Shown: positions 1-11,600 of the stretch, in pieces
Position numbering within the stretch: position 1 is the stretch's first letter
Layout of the letters: every line of letters begins with the position of its first letter
Source: Acidobacteriota bacterium
Lineage (GTDB): Bacteria; Acidobacteriota; Terriglobia; Terriglobales; Acidobacteriaceae
Assembly: GCA_013289875.1 (NCBI GenBank)
Contig: JABCZC010000037.1
Coordinates: forward strand, 1-47,534
DNA: 47,534 nt
Reading direction: 5' to 3'
The notes under the pieces: generated by a model
Seen by the model: the letters and a program-made list of their open reading frames with translations, nothing else
Databases searched by the model: none
What the model was told of the DNA's origin: nothing
Position numbers and translations under genes: made by a program

Positions 1-359
1 AGCACCTCGCGCAGTTCGGGAAAAATATGCGCCTCGATGTGAGAGCGAAAGTACTCGGCCGCAGCGTGGCGCATCTCCTCTTCCTGCAGCCCTGCATAGA
101 TCTGCACCATCTCGCCGCACATCTGGGTCTCGGAAACCTCGCCGCTCAAATACAGCCGATAGCGGGAGTCGATCCAGTCGCTCGCGTTCCGTGAAACAAG
201 TCCGGCCTCGATCGACCAGATCATAAAGCCGTAACCGGCATCGCCGCTCCAAAGCGTGCCGTCGCAGTCAAAGACAGCAATCGCAGGAGACAGAGAGAGA
301 ACGGCATCTTCAAATTCTGCAGGGGCGTAGCGCACAGGCGCGCTGTAAGTGGTAGTCAC
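1..359 (-). CDS. HAD-superfamily hydrolase, N-terminal part (cut by window edge)
   Basis: About 119 codons are visible, reading from a GTG at 359 down to the window start; the C-terminal part lies outside. Near residue 30 is the HAD motif I sequence FDCDGTLW, in which the first Asp would be the nucleophile and the second the general acid. The helical segment that follows (WSIEAGLVSRNASDW) fits the cap region of phosphoserine-phosphatase-like HAD enzymes. The GTG start is chosen because CAGGAG lies about eight bases upstream. The gene is divergent from xerD with a gap of roughly 120 bases that must hold both promoters. The substrate cannot be told from this fragment; SerB-like phosphatases are the closest general class I can suggest. 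Confidence 0.75.
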   Translation of the reverse strand, partial: MTTTYSAPVRYAPAEFEDAVLSLSPAIAVFDCDGTLWSGDAGYGFMIWSIEAGLVSRNASDWIDSRYRLYLSGEVSETQMCGEMVQIYAGLQEEEMRHAAAEYFRSHIEAHIFPELREV

Positions 360-481
360 CGTCAAAACTCCTGCTCCTATTGTGCGCGATGCTCAAGGAA
401 AATGCACAACCCGGCATGTGAACGTTTTGTAACTCAGTTCCGAACTCGCGCTGCTGATGAAGTTGGTTCCTCGCGGTTTCC

Positions 482-1483
482 GTGGAGCTTTACCAAGACC
501 TTTCCCAGATTCCTTCCTCGATAATCGATAGAGTGCCCGAGACACACAATGCCGAGCTGATGCGTGAGTACATCGCCTATCTGCGCGTCGAAAAAGGGCT
601 ACGTCCTCTGAGTTGCGAAGCGTACAAGCGCGACCTGCTCCAGTTCGCCGAGTTTGTCGAAGGCGAAAACAAGCTTCTCGTTTCCGCCGGCCATGCCGAA
701 GTATCGGGATTTCTCGCCCACCTCGGCAATCATGGCGTGGAATCGCGTTCGGCTGCGCGCAAGCTCTCCTGCCTGCGCGGCTTCTATCGCTGGCTGCTCT
801 TGGACAAACGCATCGAGCGCGATCCGACCATTAATCTCGACTCGCCTGCGTCATGGAAAGTTCTGCCCAAGTCGCTGGCTCCCTCCGAAGTGAACGACAT
901 GCTGGAGCGCGCAGGCGTCGCGGCGGACCATTCTGAGGCCGACGCCATTGCACTGCGTGACTGCGCCATTCTAGAGTTGCTTTACGCCGGCGGACTGCGC
1001 GTTTCCGAGCTGACCGGCCTGAACGTCGCCGACCTCTCCCTCGACGCGGGACGCATTATGGTGCGCGGCAAGGGCGACAAGGAGCGCATCGTACCCCTGG
1101 GCCGGCCAGCCGTCGAGGCCATCGAAAAGTATCTCGCGCAAGGGCGTCCGGCGCTGCAGAAACGCCGTACTTCGGGTGCCCCATTCAAGCCCGCTTTTGG
1201 CTTGAGTGGGAGCAAACTCTTTCTCTCCGTGCGCGGCGAACCGCTCACGCGCCAGTGGATCTGGCACTTGGTGAAGTCGACCAACTGCCATGCCAGCCCC
1301 CACATGCTGCGCCATAGCTGCGCAACGCACATGGTGGAGCACGGCGCCGATCTGCGAACCGTGCAGACCCTGCTCGGCCACGCGGATATCGCGACCACGC
1401 AGGTCTACACACATCTGGCGCTGGGGCGCCTCAAGGCCGTCCATCGCCAGCATCATCCTCGCGCGAAAAGAGCTGTCGAATGA
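482..1483 (+). CDS. xerD: Tyrosine site-specific recombinase XerD
   Basis: A 333-residue tyrosine recombinase with an N-terminal SAM-like core-binding domain (about 25-110) and a C-terminal catalytic domain. The full catalytic set is visible: R173 (GGLRVSEL), K197 (GKGDKER), H274 and R277 (HMLRH), H300 (LLGH) and the nucleophile Y309 (VYTHL). The tail [12 protein letters not shown] resembles the end of XerD rather than XerC. Known role of the family: together with XerC it resolves chromosome dimers at dif. The start is a GTG with a weak ribosome site; an ATG at residue 27 is possible but would leave very little before the core-binding domain. Its TGA overlaps the ATG of the next recombinase (ATGA), so the two are probably translationally coupled. 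Confidence 0.87.
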   Translation: MELYQDLSQIPSSIIDRVPETHNAELMREYIAYLRVEKGLRPLSCEAYKRDLLQFAEFVEGENKLLVSAGHAEVSGFLAHLGNHGVESRSAARKLSCLRGFYRWLLLDKRIERDPTINLDSPASWKVLPKSLAPSEVNDMLERAGVAADHSEADAIALRDCAILELLYAGGLRVSELTGLNVADLSLDAGRIMVRGKGDKERIVPLGRPAVEAIEKYLAQGRPALQKRRTSGAPFKPAFGLSGSKLFLSVRGEPLTRQWIWHLVKSTNCHASPHMLRHSCATHMVEHGADLRTVQTLLGHADIATTQVYTHLALGRLKAVHRQHHPRAKRAVE

Positions 1484-2421
1484 CGGCCCGGCCGCTCATC
1501 ACCCAGCGTGTAGATGAATTTCTCACGGCCCTGGCGCACGAGCGGGGCGTCTCTCCGCACACGCTGCGTGCCTACAGCCGAGAGCTGCACGCATTGGCTG
1601 ATTATGTGATCGCCGCGCTTGGCAACAGCTTTGCTATCGAAACGCTTGAACATCGGCAGATTCGTGCTTACCTAAGCGAGCTATACGGGCGGGGATTGTC
1701 GAAGGCGTCGGTGGCGCGAGCGCTTGCTGCCATCCGCTCGTGGTTCAAGTGGCTCGCCCGGCGCGGATACGTGGAGCAGAATCCCGCAGTCCTGGTCGCC
1801 ACTCCTAAACTGCCAAAACATCTGCCCCGCGTCCCTACGATCGAGGAGATGAATCGTGTCACCGACGCGGCAGCCGATGACCTTGCCACGTGGCCGGAGC
1901 GCGATCGTGTGATCTTCGAGCTTCTCTACGGCTGCGGCATCCGCAACGCGGAGCTGGTCGGCCTCGACCTGCGCGACATTCATTGGGCCAACGAGGCCAT
2001 ACTGGTGCGCGGCAAGGGGCGGAAGGAGAGATACGTCCCGCTTGGAGACGCGGCTGCGGAAGCTCTCAGAAAATACCTTTCTCTGCGCGAGGCAAAGCTG
2101 GCTGCGGCAGGGAAGTCTTCCGATGCACTGTTGCTCAATGCGCGGCTTCGCAGAACGGCAAGCGGATTGGGCCGCCTGACCACGCGCAGCGTAGGCCGTA
2201 TCGTGAAAAAGATCGCACTGGCCCACGGGTTAGCTGCTGATGTGCATCCGCACACCCTTCGGCACGCCTTCGGAACCCACATGCTCGAAGAGGGCGCTGA
2301 TCTGCGAGCAATTCAGGAGTTACTGGGTCACGAGCGCCTCTCCACCACGCAACGATATACGCAGCTCACCGTCGGACAGGTCGCGGAAGTGTATGACAGG
2401 ACGCACCCGAGAGCGAAGTGA
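1480..2421 (+). CDS. xerC: Tyrosine site-specific recombinase XerC
   Basis: A 313-residue tyrosine recombinase that starts four bases inside the end of the preceding xerD. Core-binding domain at about 8-100 and catalytic domain at about 115-300. Catalytic residues visible: R155 (GCGIRNAEL), K179 (RGKGRKER), H258 and R261 (HPHTLRH), H284 (LLGH), Y293 (RYTQL). The end, [10 protein letters not shown], resembles the XerC tail, so I call this one XerC and its neighbour XerD; the assignment rests on tail similarity and pair logic. Complete catalytic residues and normal length make a functional XerCD heterodimer likely. The 188 bases after it, before secA, hold no gene that I can support. Confidence 0.85.
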   Translation: MTARPLITQRVDEFLTALAHERGVSPHTLRAYSRELHALADYVIAALGNSFAIETLEHRQIRAYLSELYGRGLSKASVARALAAIRSWFKWLARRGYVEQNPAVLVATPKLPKHLPRVPTIEEMNRVTDAAADDLATWPERDRVIFELLYGCGIRNAELVGLDLRDIHWANEAILVRGKGRKERYVPLGDAAAEALRKYLSLREAKLAAAGKSSDALLLNARLRRTASGLGRLTTRSVGRIVKKIALAHGLAADVHPHTLRHAFGTHMLEEGADLRAIQELLGHERLSTTQRYTQLTVGQVAEVYDRTHPRAK

Positions 2422-2609
2422 GTTGTAAGATCGGCGTCCCTGAAGCGGGCCAGCTTAAGGCCACCGTGCATCTCTAGCCCCACAAACAGCTTGGCGCCAG
2501 CGCGTTCTGCGCACCCTGCAGAATCACCCCGGGTCGACTACACTAAGAAGAGTACATTGCGTAAGTTTCGCCGAGAAAACGGGGCGAAGCCGGCGCTGAA
2601 GGAATTCCC

Positions 2610-5603
2610 TTGATTGGCAAGGCTTTAACAAAGGTATTTGGTACCAACAACGAGCGCGTTGTGAAGCGCCTGCTGCCCCGTGTGCATACGATCAACGCCT
2701 TCGAGGCCGCAACGCAGCAGCTCTCCGATGAACAGTTGCGGGCGAAGACCGTGGAGTTCCGCGCCCGGATTGCCGCAGCTCTGGAAGGCATTGAAGACGC
2801 CGACGATCGCGCCGCCGCGGAAAAGCAGCTCCTCGACGAGATTTTGCCGGAAGCCTTCGCCATCGTCCGCGAAGCCGGACGCCGCGCCGTGGCCATGCGC
2901 CACTTCGACGTGCAGCTTATCGGCGGCATGGTGCTGCACCAGGGTAAGATCTCCGAAATGAAGACCGGCGAGGGCAAAACTCTTGTCGCCACGCTGGCCT
3001 GCTATCTGAATGCGCTTGCCGGGCACGGTGTGCACGTGGTCACGGTGAACGACTATCTGGCCAAGCGCGATGCCGAGTGGATGGGCAAGATCTACGAGTT
3101 CCTCGGCCTCACCGTCGGCGTGATCGTGCACGATCTCGACGACAACCAGCGCCGCCAAGCCTATGCCGCCGACATCACTTACGGCACCAACAACGAATTC
3201 GGCTTCGACTACCTGCGCGACAATATGAAGTTCGAGATCGCCGACTGCGTGCAGCGCGGCCACTACTTCGCGATCGTCGACGAAGTCGATTCAATCCTGA
3301 TCGACGAAGCGCGTACGCCGCTCATCATCTCCGGCCCGACCGATCAGACCACGGATAAGTATGTCCGCGTGGACCGGATCATTCCTGGACTTGAGCAAGG
3401 CGAGGAGATCGAGCAGGGGCAGGGCGAGGCGAAAATCCTGACCGGCGACTACGTCGTCGACGAAAAGCACAAGACGATCAGTGTCACCGACGAGGGCTGG
3501 GAGAAGATCGAAGGGCTGCTCGGCATCGGCAACATTGCCGACGTGGAGAACTGGGACCTGAAGCACCACGTCGAAGTCGCTATCAAGGCGCACAATCTCT
3601 ACCGGCGCGATGTGCAATATGTAGTCAAGGATGGCGAAGTCATCATCGTGGACGAGTTCACCGGCCGCCTCATGCCGGGCCGCCGCTGGTCGGATGGTCT
3701 GCATCAGGCAGTCGAAGCCAAAGAAGGCGTGAACATCCGCCGCGAGGATCAGACGCTGGCCACCATCACCTTCCAGAATTACTTCCGCCTCTACAAAAAA
3801 CTCGCTGGCATGACCGGTACGGCCGAAACCGAAGCCGCCGAATTCGACAAGATTTACAAGCTTGAAATTGTCGTCATTCCGACGAACAAACCGATGCGCC
3901 GCATTGAAAACGCGGATGTCGTCTACCGGACCGCGAAGGAAAAGTACTTCGCCGTCGCCGACGAGATCGCTACGCTGCATGAGAAGCAGCAGCCGGTGCT
4001 CGTCGGCACCACTTCGATCGAGAAATCGGAACTGCTCTCGACAATTCTCCAGCGCAAGGGTGTTCGCCACGTCGTTTTGAACGCAAAGTTTCATGAGCGC
4101 GAAGCGGAGATTGTCGCGCAGGCCGGGCGCCTCGGCACGGTCACCATCGCCACCAACATGGCCGGTCGAGGAACCGACATTCTGCTCGGCGGCAATGCGG
4201 AATTCGTAGCCAAGCAAGACCTGGTGAAGAAGAGCGTGGCCCGTTCGATCAGCGTTGCCGAGGGAGCCATCAATCCAATGGCTGCTCCCGGCATGCTGCG
4301 CTTCTATTATCAGGGGCAGGAGTTTGAGACCACGCAGGCGGAGTGGGATCGCACCTACGCCGCCCATGCCGCCAACGCCGCGAAAGAGCACGAGGCGGTG
4401 ATCGAAGCCGGCGGACTGCACATTCTGGGCACCGAGCGGCATGAGTCACGCCGCATTGACAACCAGCTTCGCGGGCGCGCCGGACGCCAGGGCGATCCCG
4501 GTGCATCGCGTTTCTATCTCTCGCTCGAAGATGACCTAATGCGCATCTTCGCCAAGGAGTGGGTATCCACGCTCCTGCAGAAGATGGGCATGGAAGAGGG
4601 AGTGCCGATCGAATCGCGCATGATCTCCAGCCGCATCGAGGCCGCGCAAAAGGCCGTCGAGTCGCAGAACTTCGAAGCCCGCAAGCACCTGCTCGAATAC
4701 GACGACGTCATGAACAAGCAGCGCGAGGCGGTCTACGGATTGCGCCGCCAACTGCTCGAAGGCCTCGACCAGAAAGAGCTGATCGTCGAGGACTACGTCG
4801 CCAACATCCTGAGCAATCTTCTCGACGAGCACGCGCCGGAGAAAGCGCATCCTGACCAGTGGGATCTGGACGGCCTGAAGACGAAGCTCGTTGAGCAGTT
4901 CGGCATCGATCTTGGCGCCGAAGGCATCGACATGCGCGAGCTCACCCGGCACGAACTGGGTGAGACGCTCTTCGAAAAGCTCAAGGAGCGTTACGCCGCC
5001 AAAGAACAGTTCATCGGCGAGGGCCAGATGCGCTACCACGAGCGCATGATCATGCTGAGCGTGCTCGACGGCCTCTGGAAAGATCACCTGCTCAACATGG
5101 ACCACCTCAAAGAGGGCATCGGCCTGCGCGGCTATGCGCAGCAGGATCCTCTGGTGGCCTATAAGAGGGAGTCCTTCGACATGTTCGAAGCCATGATGGC
5201 CCGCTTCCAGGAAGACACGGTTCGCTACCTCTTCCTGATGCAGATCGTCGGCCCCGACGGGCAGCCGGTTGCGATTCCAACGCGGCCGCGCCCGGAAATC
5301 CCGCATGCGCCGCCGGTCGCGTCGGCCGACGGCCACGCACCGACGAATGGCCATCGGACGCCGCCTCCCGCACTGCCCGCGCGCGACGTTTCGGCCGCCC
5401 CCACGACCACCATCGACGCCATCGAGCGCGAGTTCCAGCGCAAGAAGCAGCGCGAACTGGAGCATGCCCGCATGGCCGGTGGCGGCGAAGAGGCTCGCCA
5501 GGTTGCGCAACGCCGTACCGGAGACAAAGTCGGGCGCAATGATCCTTGTCCCTGCGGCTCAGGCAAAAAGTATAAGAAGTGCCACGGCGCAGACGAAGCG
5601 TAA
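2610..5603 (+). CDS. secA: Preprotein translocase ATPase SecA
   Basis: A 997-residue SecA, the ATPase motor that pushes preproteins through SecYEG at the inner membrane. Walker A MKTGEGKT lies at 117-124 and the DEVD of Walker B at 224-227; the preprotein cross-linking region, second nucleotide-binding fold ([10 protein letters not shown]), helical scaffold and wing follow. A long low-complexity Pro/Ala linker (roughly 885-935) leads to the C-terminal zinc/SecB-binding motif with C980, C982, C991 and H992. The start is a TTG; the protein begins [14 protein letters not shown], which matches the usual SecA N-terminus. It is somewhat longer than the E. coli protein (about 900) because of extra loops and the linker. 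A strong terminator follows. Confidence 0.97.
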   Translation: MIGKALTKVFGTNNERVVKRLLPRVHTINAFEAATQQLSDEQLRAKTVEFRARIAAALEGIEDADDRAAAEKQLLDEILPEAFAIVREAGRRAVAMRHFDVQLIGGMVLHQGKISEMKTGEGKTLVATLACYLNALAGHGVHVVTVNDYLAKRDAEWMGKIYEFLGLTVGVIVHDLDDNQRRQAYAADITYGTNNEFGFDYLRDNMKFEIADCVQRGHYFAIVDEVDSILIDEARTPLIISGPTDQTTDKYVRVDRIIPGLEQGEEIEQGQGEAKILTGDYVVDEKHKTISVTDEGWEKIEGLLGIGNIADVENWDLKHHVEVAIKAHNLYRRDVQYVVKDGEVIIVDEFTGRLMPGRRWSDGLHQAVEAKEGVNIRREDQTLATITFQNYFRLYKKLAGMTGTAETEAAEFDKIYKLEIVVIPTNKPMRRIENADVVYRTAKEKYFAVADEIATLHEKQQPVLVGTTSIEKSELLSTILQRKGVRHVVLNAKFHEREAEIVAQAGRLGTVTIATNMAGRGTDILLGGNAEFVAKQDLVKKSVARSISVAEGAINPMAAPGMLRFYYQGQEFETTQAEWDRTYAAHAANAAKEHEAVIEAGGLHILGTERHESRRIDNQLRGRAGRQGDPGASRFYLSLEDDLMRIFAKEWVSTLLQKMGMEEGVPIESRMISSRIEAAQKAVESQNFEARKHLLEYDDVMNKQREAVYGLRRQLLEGLDQKELIVEDYVANILSNLLDEHAPEKAHPDQWDLDGLKTKLVEQFGIDLGAEGIDMRELTRHELGETLFEKLKERYAAKEQFIGEGQMRYHERMIMLSVLDGLWKDHLLNMDHLKEGIGLRGYAQQDPLVAYKRESFDMFEAMMARFQEDTVRYLFLMQIVGPDGQPVAIPTRPRPEIPHAPPVASADGHAPTNGHRTPPPALPARDVSAAPTTTIDAIEREFQRKKQRELEHARMAGGGEEARQVAQRRTGDKVGRNDPCPCGSGKKYKKCHGADEA

Positions 5604-5632
5604 AGCCGTCGCACTTGTTCAGCAAAATAGAA

Positions 5633-5665
5633 GGGCAGAGCCGGTTAGCTCTGCCCTTTGTTTTG
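5633..5665 (+). terminator. Rho-independent terminator after secA
   Basis: A perfect 9-bp stem GGGCAGAGC / GCTCTGCCC (5633-5641 and 5648-5656) with a six-base loop is followed by TTTGTTTT. It lies between the convergent ends of secA and the chemoreceptor gene. On the reverse strand the same hairpin is followed by a weaker T-rich stretch, so it may serve both genes. Confidence 0.88.
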
Positions 5666-5681
5666 CGAATATCAGATTCAC

Positions 5682-7406
5682 TCAATCGCCGTAAGCGGTC
5701 GCAGCTTTGCGAAAACCGGGAGACGAGACAGGAGAGAGAATCACCGAGCCCGTCTCCTCGAGGCGGAATTTCCCGATGTGCTCCTGGAGCCGTTTTGAGC
5801 CGTGTTCCACTGACTCGACGATGCTGTTCGTGGCGGGGATGGATGCGGCGCTTTCCTCGCCAAGCTGGTTGATCGCGTCCACGCTTTCGCTCGACTGGCG
5901 CGCGGCTTCCGCCTGCTGCATGGAGGCGGCTGCGATCTGCGCGATCATTGAATCGACCTGATCGGCCATCTCGATAATGCGCTTGAGCGCTTCTCCCGCG
6001 CGATTGGTGGTTTCCACGCCCTTATTCACCGTCTGCGTGCCGGCGTCCATGGCCTCAACGGCGCCGCGCGTATGCACCTGAAAGTCTTCGACCATCTTAC
6101 CGATCTCGCTGGTGGCATTGCGTGTCGACTCGGCCAGACGGCGAACCTCGCCCGCGACCACCGCGAAGCCGCGCCCCTGGTCTCCGGCGCGCGCCGCCTC
6201 AATGGCGGCATTCAACGCCAGCAGATTCGTCTTCTGCGCAATCTCTTCGATCACGTTCACGATGCGGATGATCTGCTCGCTTTCCTTGCCCAGCCGTTGA
6301 ACGGTCGCCGCCGTGTTGCGAACCGATTCGGCAATCGATTGCATGCTCGCCAGCATCTGCTCGACGATTGAGCCGCCATCGCGCGCCGTCTCCGCAGCCT
6401 GCTTCGAGTTAGTGGCCGCATTCTGCGCGTGGCGCGATACTTCGGCGATGGAAATCGACATCTCCTGCATGGCGGCCGCGGCCTGCTGCGTCTGCAGGCT
6501 TTGTTCCTTGGTGCGCCGGAAGGATTCATTCGCTGAGCGGCTCAGTTTGGCCGAGTCCTCGCTCACAATGCCGGAAATCTCCATCATCGTGCGAATCATC
6601 TCGCGCAGATTGTCCTGCATGCGATTGACCGAGCCGGCCAGGCTGGTGACCTCATCGTTCGAGTCCATATGCATCGGCTCGCCGGTCAGGTCGCCTTCGG
6701 CGATGCTCTGGGCGCGGCTCACGACAAGGTAGATCGAGCGCACCACGCGGCGCATCGTCAACTCCGACATACACACGCCCACCAGGCCGCCCAGAAAGAT
6801 GAACAGCCAGAGATGAATCGCCTCCCGCCGATTAATCTCGACCACGCGGTTCAAATCCTGATTGGTGGCTTCCACCAGCGTGTCTACAACTTCGGTCACG
6901 CTCTTCAGGAAATCCGCGTTCGCTTTGGCGGCCGGCCCTTGCAACAGATCGAAGGCTCGGCTGGTATTGTCGCTGCCCTGGCCCACTGCGAGATTCTGCA
7001 CCTGCCTGTCAATTTCGTCGACCACCCGGTATTGGTCCACTAGGGCGTCGATCTTGTCTGCGCCCACGAGGCTGTCATACGTTGACCGCAGCTGGGCGAT
7101 CCGCCGAAGGGTCGACAATGAGTTCGTGCGGTAGACCTGAATTTCGGCACTGTACCTCTGCGCCATGGCGGGGTCAGAACCAAAAAGCACATACGACTGC
7201 AGCGCCGACGATTCGCCCAGCTCCGCGACGTGCAGATCCCGCACTGCGCTCAGAGCCGGGATGCGCGTGCCGGCCACCGCTTCCGAGAGCCGGCTGACCT
7301 GCCGCATTTTCATGTAGGCAACGAGCGAGCCCAGCAGGACAAAGGTCAGCAGCACCAGGGTGCTTAGACGTAGTTTGTTCGAAAGTCGCGATTTCATCAG
7401 GGCCAT
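5682..7406 (-). CDS. Methyl-accepting chemotaxis protein with 4HB-type sensor region
   Basis: A 574-residue transmembrane chemoreceptor. TM1 is at about 12-32, a helical periplasmic region at 33-197 (compatible with a four-helix-bundle ligand domain), TM2 at about 198-216, HAMP at about 217-270 and a long coiled-coil signalling domain to the end. The conserved hairpin tip is clear around 390-425 ([20 protein letters not shown], then [16 protein letters not shown]). Such proteins control CheA kinase activity through CheW. No CheR/CheB-tethering pentapeptide is visible at the C-terminus, which ends in a disordered-looking tail. The gene starts 30 bases after the small TonB-domain gene on the same strand and is probably cotranscribed with it. 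No other che gene is present in the window. The ligand is unknown. Confidence 0.93.
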   Translation of the reverse strand: MALMKSRLSNKLRLSTLVLLTFVLLGSLVAYMKMRQVSRLSEAVAGTRIPALSAVRDLHVAELGESSALQSYVLFGSDPAMAQRYSAEIQVYRTNSLSTLRRIAQLRSTYDSLVGADKIDALVDQYRVVDEIDRQVQNLAVGQGSDNTSRAFDLLQGPAAKANADFLKSVTEVVDTLVEATNQDLNRVVEINRREAIHLWLFIFLGGLVGVCMSELTMRRVVRSIYLVVSRAQSIAEGDLTGEPMHMDSNDEVTSLAGSVNRMQDNLREMIRTMMEISGIVSEDSAKLSRSANESFRRTKEQSLQTQQAAAAMQEMSISIAEVSRHAQNAATNSKQAAETARDGGSIVEQMLASMQSIAESVRNTAATVQRLGKESEQIIRIVNVIEEIAQKTNLLALNAAIEAARAGDQGRGFAVVAGEVRRLAESTRNATSEIGKMVEDFQVHTRGAVEAMDAGTQTVNKGVETTNRAGEALKRIIEMADQVDSMIAQIAAASMQQAEAARQSSESVDAINQLGEESAASIPATNSIVESVEHGSKRLQEHIGKFRLEETGSVILSPVSSPGFRKAATAYGD

Positions 7407-7436
7407 GACCGTCTTCGTCCTCGGGCGTTTGCGGCA

Positions 7437-7784
7437 CTAGTTGGTTACGTCAAAATTGACATCGATATTTACCGTCGATTGCGATTCCCCGGCGACGAAT
7501 TTCCATTTCTTTACGGCTTCCTCGGCAGCAAGCGACAGCATTTTGTTGCCGCTGATGGTCTTCACTTCCGTGACGCTGCCGTCCGCAGCAACCGTGGCCG
7601 AAATCCGGACAACACCCCCAAGGTGCATGCGCCTGGCGAGCTCGGGATAAACAGGCTGAATACGCTTCTGCACTTTGCGCTCCTCCGCCGAGCAGGGCAG
7701 GCTGAGGCAGATCAGCGTAGAGAGCATCAACAGAAAGGCTCGTCCGCGCTTCGCAGAAAGGCATTTAGAAAACCGGGGCGTCAT
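7437..7784 (-). CDS. Small exported TonB C-terminal-domain protein
   Basis: A 115-residue protein with an apparent signal peptide (basic start, hydrophobic run FLLMLSTLICLSL, likely cleavage after CSA near residue 33) followed directly by a TonB C-terminal fold: VYPELARRMHLGGVVRISATV, then AADGSVTEVKTISGNKML and AAEEAVKKWKF. Genuine TonB proteins keep an N-terminal anchor and a long Pro-rich spacer to reach ExbBD; both are missing here, so energy transduction is doubtful if the leader is cleaved. Proteins with only this domain are common in acidobacterial-type genomes, but their function is not established. It lies immediately upstream of the chemoreceptor gene (30-base gap). Confidence 0.85.
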   Translation of the reverse strand: MTPRFSKCLSAKRGRAFLLMLSTLICLSLPCSAEERKVQKRIQPVYPELARRMHLGGVVRISATVAADGSVTEVKTISGNKMLSLAAEEAVKKWKFVAGESQSTVNIDVNFDVTN

Positions 7785-7902
7785 GGGCGTACCTCACGGC
7801 AGCAGAAAATCATCGGGACCAGATTCAAGGGACAAGGGTCCGGATAAGGTGCCTATCGGCGGGAATGCAATGGGGCTTGAGGAAGGCTGCGCGACGGGCC
7901 GG

Positions 7903-8490
7903 CTACTTGCGGTGCGACTGGTCCGGAATGGCTGCGAAAGTAAGGTCGGATGCCGAGCTTCCGGTACGCTCGCGCCACTCATCGAACAGCCGTCCATAGC
8001 TCAGCGTGATCAGCTGAGAAGAGTCGAGGCCCAGCTGCGCGCTGGTCGAGTCGATCCAATCTTCGGGACCTTCGAGTTCTGCAAAAATGCCGATGGGCGT
8101 CTCATCCAGCACACAATGGCCGGACGCATCGGCGTATTCCGTGCGCCATTTCTCGTAGGTGAACGCGGGAGCGTATCCCAGTTGAGTGAAAACGGTGCCC
8201 AGCGCCTCGCCGTCGTCAACTTCTGTTTCCGTTTCCACACGACGTTTGTGACGGGCGCCGGGATCGTTGTCCGGCGTGAGGCACTTATGCGTAAGCACCC
8301 ACCGCTCGCCATATTTACGGATGCGCAGAATCGACTGCTGCGCGCGCAGCCGCCGGTCCCCGGTGTCGTACAGCACATTGCGCTCAAACGTGCGCGGCGT
8401 GACACACTGGAAGCCGATCTTGCCCAGCTTCGCCTCCAGCGCCGCCGGATCGACGACGCGGAACTTCACCTCGATCTCAACCGCGCTCAT
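7903..8490 (-). CDS. CYTH-domain protein (CyaB / class IV adenylate cyclase-like)
   Basis: A 195-residue protein starting at the ATG at 8490 (MSAVEIEVKFRV). The start is chosen because the family signature ExExK (E5, E7, K9) normally sits right at the N-terminus; the open frame runs 33 codons further upstream without family sequence. Other CYTH elements are visible: the RIRKYG segment, THK, the acidic-basic alternation RRVETETEV, and the late LDETPIGIFAELEGP strand typical of the class IV cyclase/thiamine-triphosphatase group. Members act on triphosphate substrates inside a beta-tunnel with metal ions. Whether this one makes cAMP or hydrolyses a triphosphate cannot be told from sequence. It stands alone between the TonB-domain gene and the receptor gene. 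Confidence 0.85.
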   Translation of the reverse strand: MSAVEIEVKFRVVDPAALEAKLGKIGFQCVTPRTFERNVLYDTGDRRLRAQQSILRIRKYGERWVLTHKCLTPDNDPGARHKRRVETETEVDDGEALGTVFTQLGYAPAFTYEKWRTEYADASGHCVLDETPIGIFAELEGPEDWIDSTSAQLGLDSSQLITLSYGRLFDEWRERTGSSASDLTFAAIPDQSHRK

Positions 8491-8640
8491 GCAATGAGTA
8501 TAGGGCCTTCCGCCCATTCCGGACGGGACGGCCAACCAGACGCTGTCAAGATATTCCCGGCGCGCAAGCGCATCGTCAACGCCACGCATGCTGGATTTTC
8601 CAGTCGAGCGTATTTCCAGAAAGAGCTGGTTGAAGGCGAG

Positions 8641-11600
8641 CTAAAAGACGATTTTGCCTCCGAGCTGGATGCTGCGGTTGCCCGGACCCTGTCCAAATGC
8701 GCCGCCTGCTGCGTAGGTCGCGCCTCCGCCTGGGGCGTAGTAGTTGTTAAGAAACCCGGGGGGAATTCCATAAAAAGCCGGAAACAGGGAGTCTTCAATA
8801 TTGGGGTCAGGGGTGCCGTAATAGCCGCGGTTGAGCGCATTGAACGCGCTGACGTGGAGCTGCATGTTCAAACGCTCTGTTAGCCTGACATTCTTGACAA
8901 CGGTGATGTCTACATCATTGAAGCTGTCGCCGCGAAGCGTATTGCGGGGAGAGCCGGGGAACGGATTGTTACGGGCGATGGCTTCATACTGGTTGTTCCA
9001 CAGCCAATGAACGGAGGACGGGGATATCGACTGGCCGGTGGCGTAGTTGATGTAGCCTCCCGCGCCGGTGTTGACGCCCACTGTGCCCAGTGGCGCGCGC
9101 GGATTGGACAGGATGGGACGGCATTGACTCTGGCCAATGAATGCCGCCGCGAACGTAGAGTCGCAGAAGCTTGTTGACGCACTCGCATCAGACGAATTGA
9201 CAAAGGGAGACTGCGCCGTGATCGCCTGATACGGATTGAAGGGTTGACCGGTGTTATAGCTGTAGAAGGTATTGAAAGAGTAGCCCCCGAGCAGGCGGCC
9301 GAGCCATCCCTGCTGGTCCCTGTACCAGGGTTCGGTGTAATTCATTTGCAGGCCGATGACATTCGGATAAGAGTTGCCACTCACGCCTCGTTCCGCCACA
9401 TTAGGATCAAGTGGGTTCTGTGCGAAGGCAATGGTCGTTCCTCCGCCTCCAGTGCTGAAAATTTCACTGATATTGTCAATCGTCCGGCTGTAAGTGTAGG
9501 AGACGGTGCCCGTCCAGTTGTGAAAATTGCGTGCTGTGAAGGACGTTTGCAGCGCGTTGTAGATTGAAAATGCGGTGTTGGCGGTGGTTTCCACTAGCGA
9601 ATAGCCGCAATTCGTCCGTTGATATCCGAGAGCCGTCGGATCGGTGCAGACAGTTTGCCCCGCGCCGTAGCTGGGGAAAGCTGTCTGAACGTCACCGATA
9701 TCCGGATTCGTATTCAGGGACTGGAACTGGCGGAAAGTGTGATTGCCGACGTAGCGTACTTCGGCGACCCCGGCTCTGCCTACCTGATACTGGACCCCGA
9801 GCGTGTAGCTCTCCGCCATTGGATTACGGAAGTTGGTGGGGACATTCTGGTATGGATTCACACGGGGATCAATTCCCGTTGGAATGAACTGGGCATCGTG
9901 CGCCTGGACGGTCGCAAAGGTGAGGCCGCCGCCCGGTACGCATTGCACGGTCACACCATCACAGGCAAACGACCCCGCGTTCGTGACTGGAGTGCCACTG
10001 GCGATGTTGATGAAAATGTTGTAGAAGGCGGGGTCAACATTAATGGCAAAGCCGCCATGCACAACCATCTGCTTGGCAAGGTTAGGATTCCATGCGAAGC
10101 CAAGGCGCGGCTCAATGTTTTTGTAGTAGGAGCTGATTTTGGGGAAGGTCGTCACGGACAGAGGCAAGCTGGTATTCCAGAACGGGTCTGGCCCTGTCTG
10201 CTGCTTCACGCTTTCGTTGTGCAGAAGATTGATGCTCTGAGAAAAGAACTCGTAGCGCAGGCCAAGATTCAGGGTGAGGCTGGGTGTGATCTTCCAGTCG
10301 TCCTGAAAATAGAGAGCAAAGTCCGGTTCCGTAAAATGAGTCGTTAAGTTTCCCGCCGTAAGCCCTGTCTGCGTGATCCCCTCAAGGAGTCCTGTCAGTC
10401 CGTTATTGAGAGGACTGCTGGTGCCAGGCACATTCCGGAGTGGAATGCCCGCGGCTCCCGGTGCGAAGTTAAATGAGCCGATGGCATTCGGCAGATAGAC
10501 ATTCGGCGAATTCTGATAGTCAAACTCTCCGCCAAACAGGATCGCGTGTCGGCCGTGGTTCCAGCTCGCATTGTCCTGGATCTGCGTTACCTTGACGACG
10601 CGGCCCTGAGGAAAATTGTTGGCGTAACCGAACGTCTCGAGGCCCGAGCCCAACAATACCTCCGAGGGGCATGAGGCAAAACTCGATATGGTGCAGTTGG
10701 GCACGCCGCCGCCATCAAATTCAATCTTGGCCTGCTGGAAGGAGTAGCGCAGCTGGTTCACTACGCTGGGCGTGAATGTATGGGTCCAGTCCGCGCCAAT
10801 GGAATGCGTTGTGCCGACAACATTCACAAAACCGCCGCTGGCGAAATTGCCCGCGCCCGGCACCGTCGGGTTGTTCTGATACAGATACCTGACGTAGAAG
10901 CGGTCGTTTCGGCCCAGTTGGTAGTCGACGCGCCCCAGATCCTCCTGGTCGAGCGTGAAGTTCGGCAGGCTGCGCTGATATTGTGAAACCTCAATATTCG
11001 CGGTGGTGGCGCCATCCGTTACGGGGAGCAAAGACGTGGCGCCGAAGGGTGTTGGATTGCCTGTGGGATAAGCGTAGGGTCCATTCAGAACGAGCGCCGC
11101 CACGCCGGGGTTATTTGGAAAGGCAGCCTGCAACTGCATTAATCCGGTAGGATCGGGAAAGACGTTCCCTTGAGAGGTAAAGCGAAGTCCCCCCTGATAG
11201 CTTTTACCCCAGAATGTGCTGCCGAAGAAAAAGAGTTTGTCTTTCAGGATCGGACCGCCGAGAGTTCCACCGAAATTGTTTTGCACAAAGCGCGGAACGA
11301 CGGGAATGGAGCAGCCATCCGACGGGCTCTCGCCGGGTGAACAAAAGCCAAATTGAGGATCTTTCTGACCTTGCGTGAGAGACGACAGCCATGAGCCGGT
11401 ATAGAACTCAAACCCGGATCCATGGAACTGATTTGCGCCGCTCTTGGTTACGTAGTTGACCACCGCACCCATGTTGCGGCCATATTGAGCGCTGAAATTG
11501 TTCGAGATTACCGAAATTTCCTGGATCGCATCCTGATTGGAGAAGAAGACCTGCGGTCCCGTGACCGAATTATCGTTATTCGATTGTCCGTCGATCTCAA

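Noticed and set aside
482..2421. Integrase pair as a sign of a mobile element or integron
   Set aside because: The tails match XerC/XerD, the genes have the same composition as their surroundings, secA follows, and no attachment sites, gene cassettes or phage genes are visible.
3291..4442. 383-codon open frame antisense to secA
   Set aside because: It lies wholly within secA, which has full family homology. The translated sequence has no recognisable domain and reflects codon bias on the opposite strand.
4536..5510. 324-codon open frame antisense to the 3' half of secA
   Set aside because: A shadow of secA for the same reason; no ribosome site and no domain.
7675..8883. 402-codon open frame on the plus strand across the CYTH gene
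   Set aside because: It crosses three well-supported minus-strand genes and has no protein-like features of its own.
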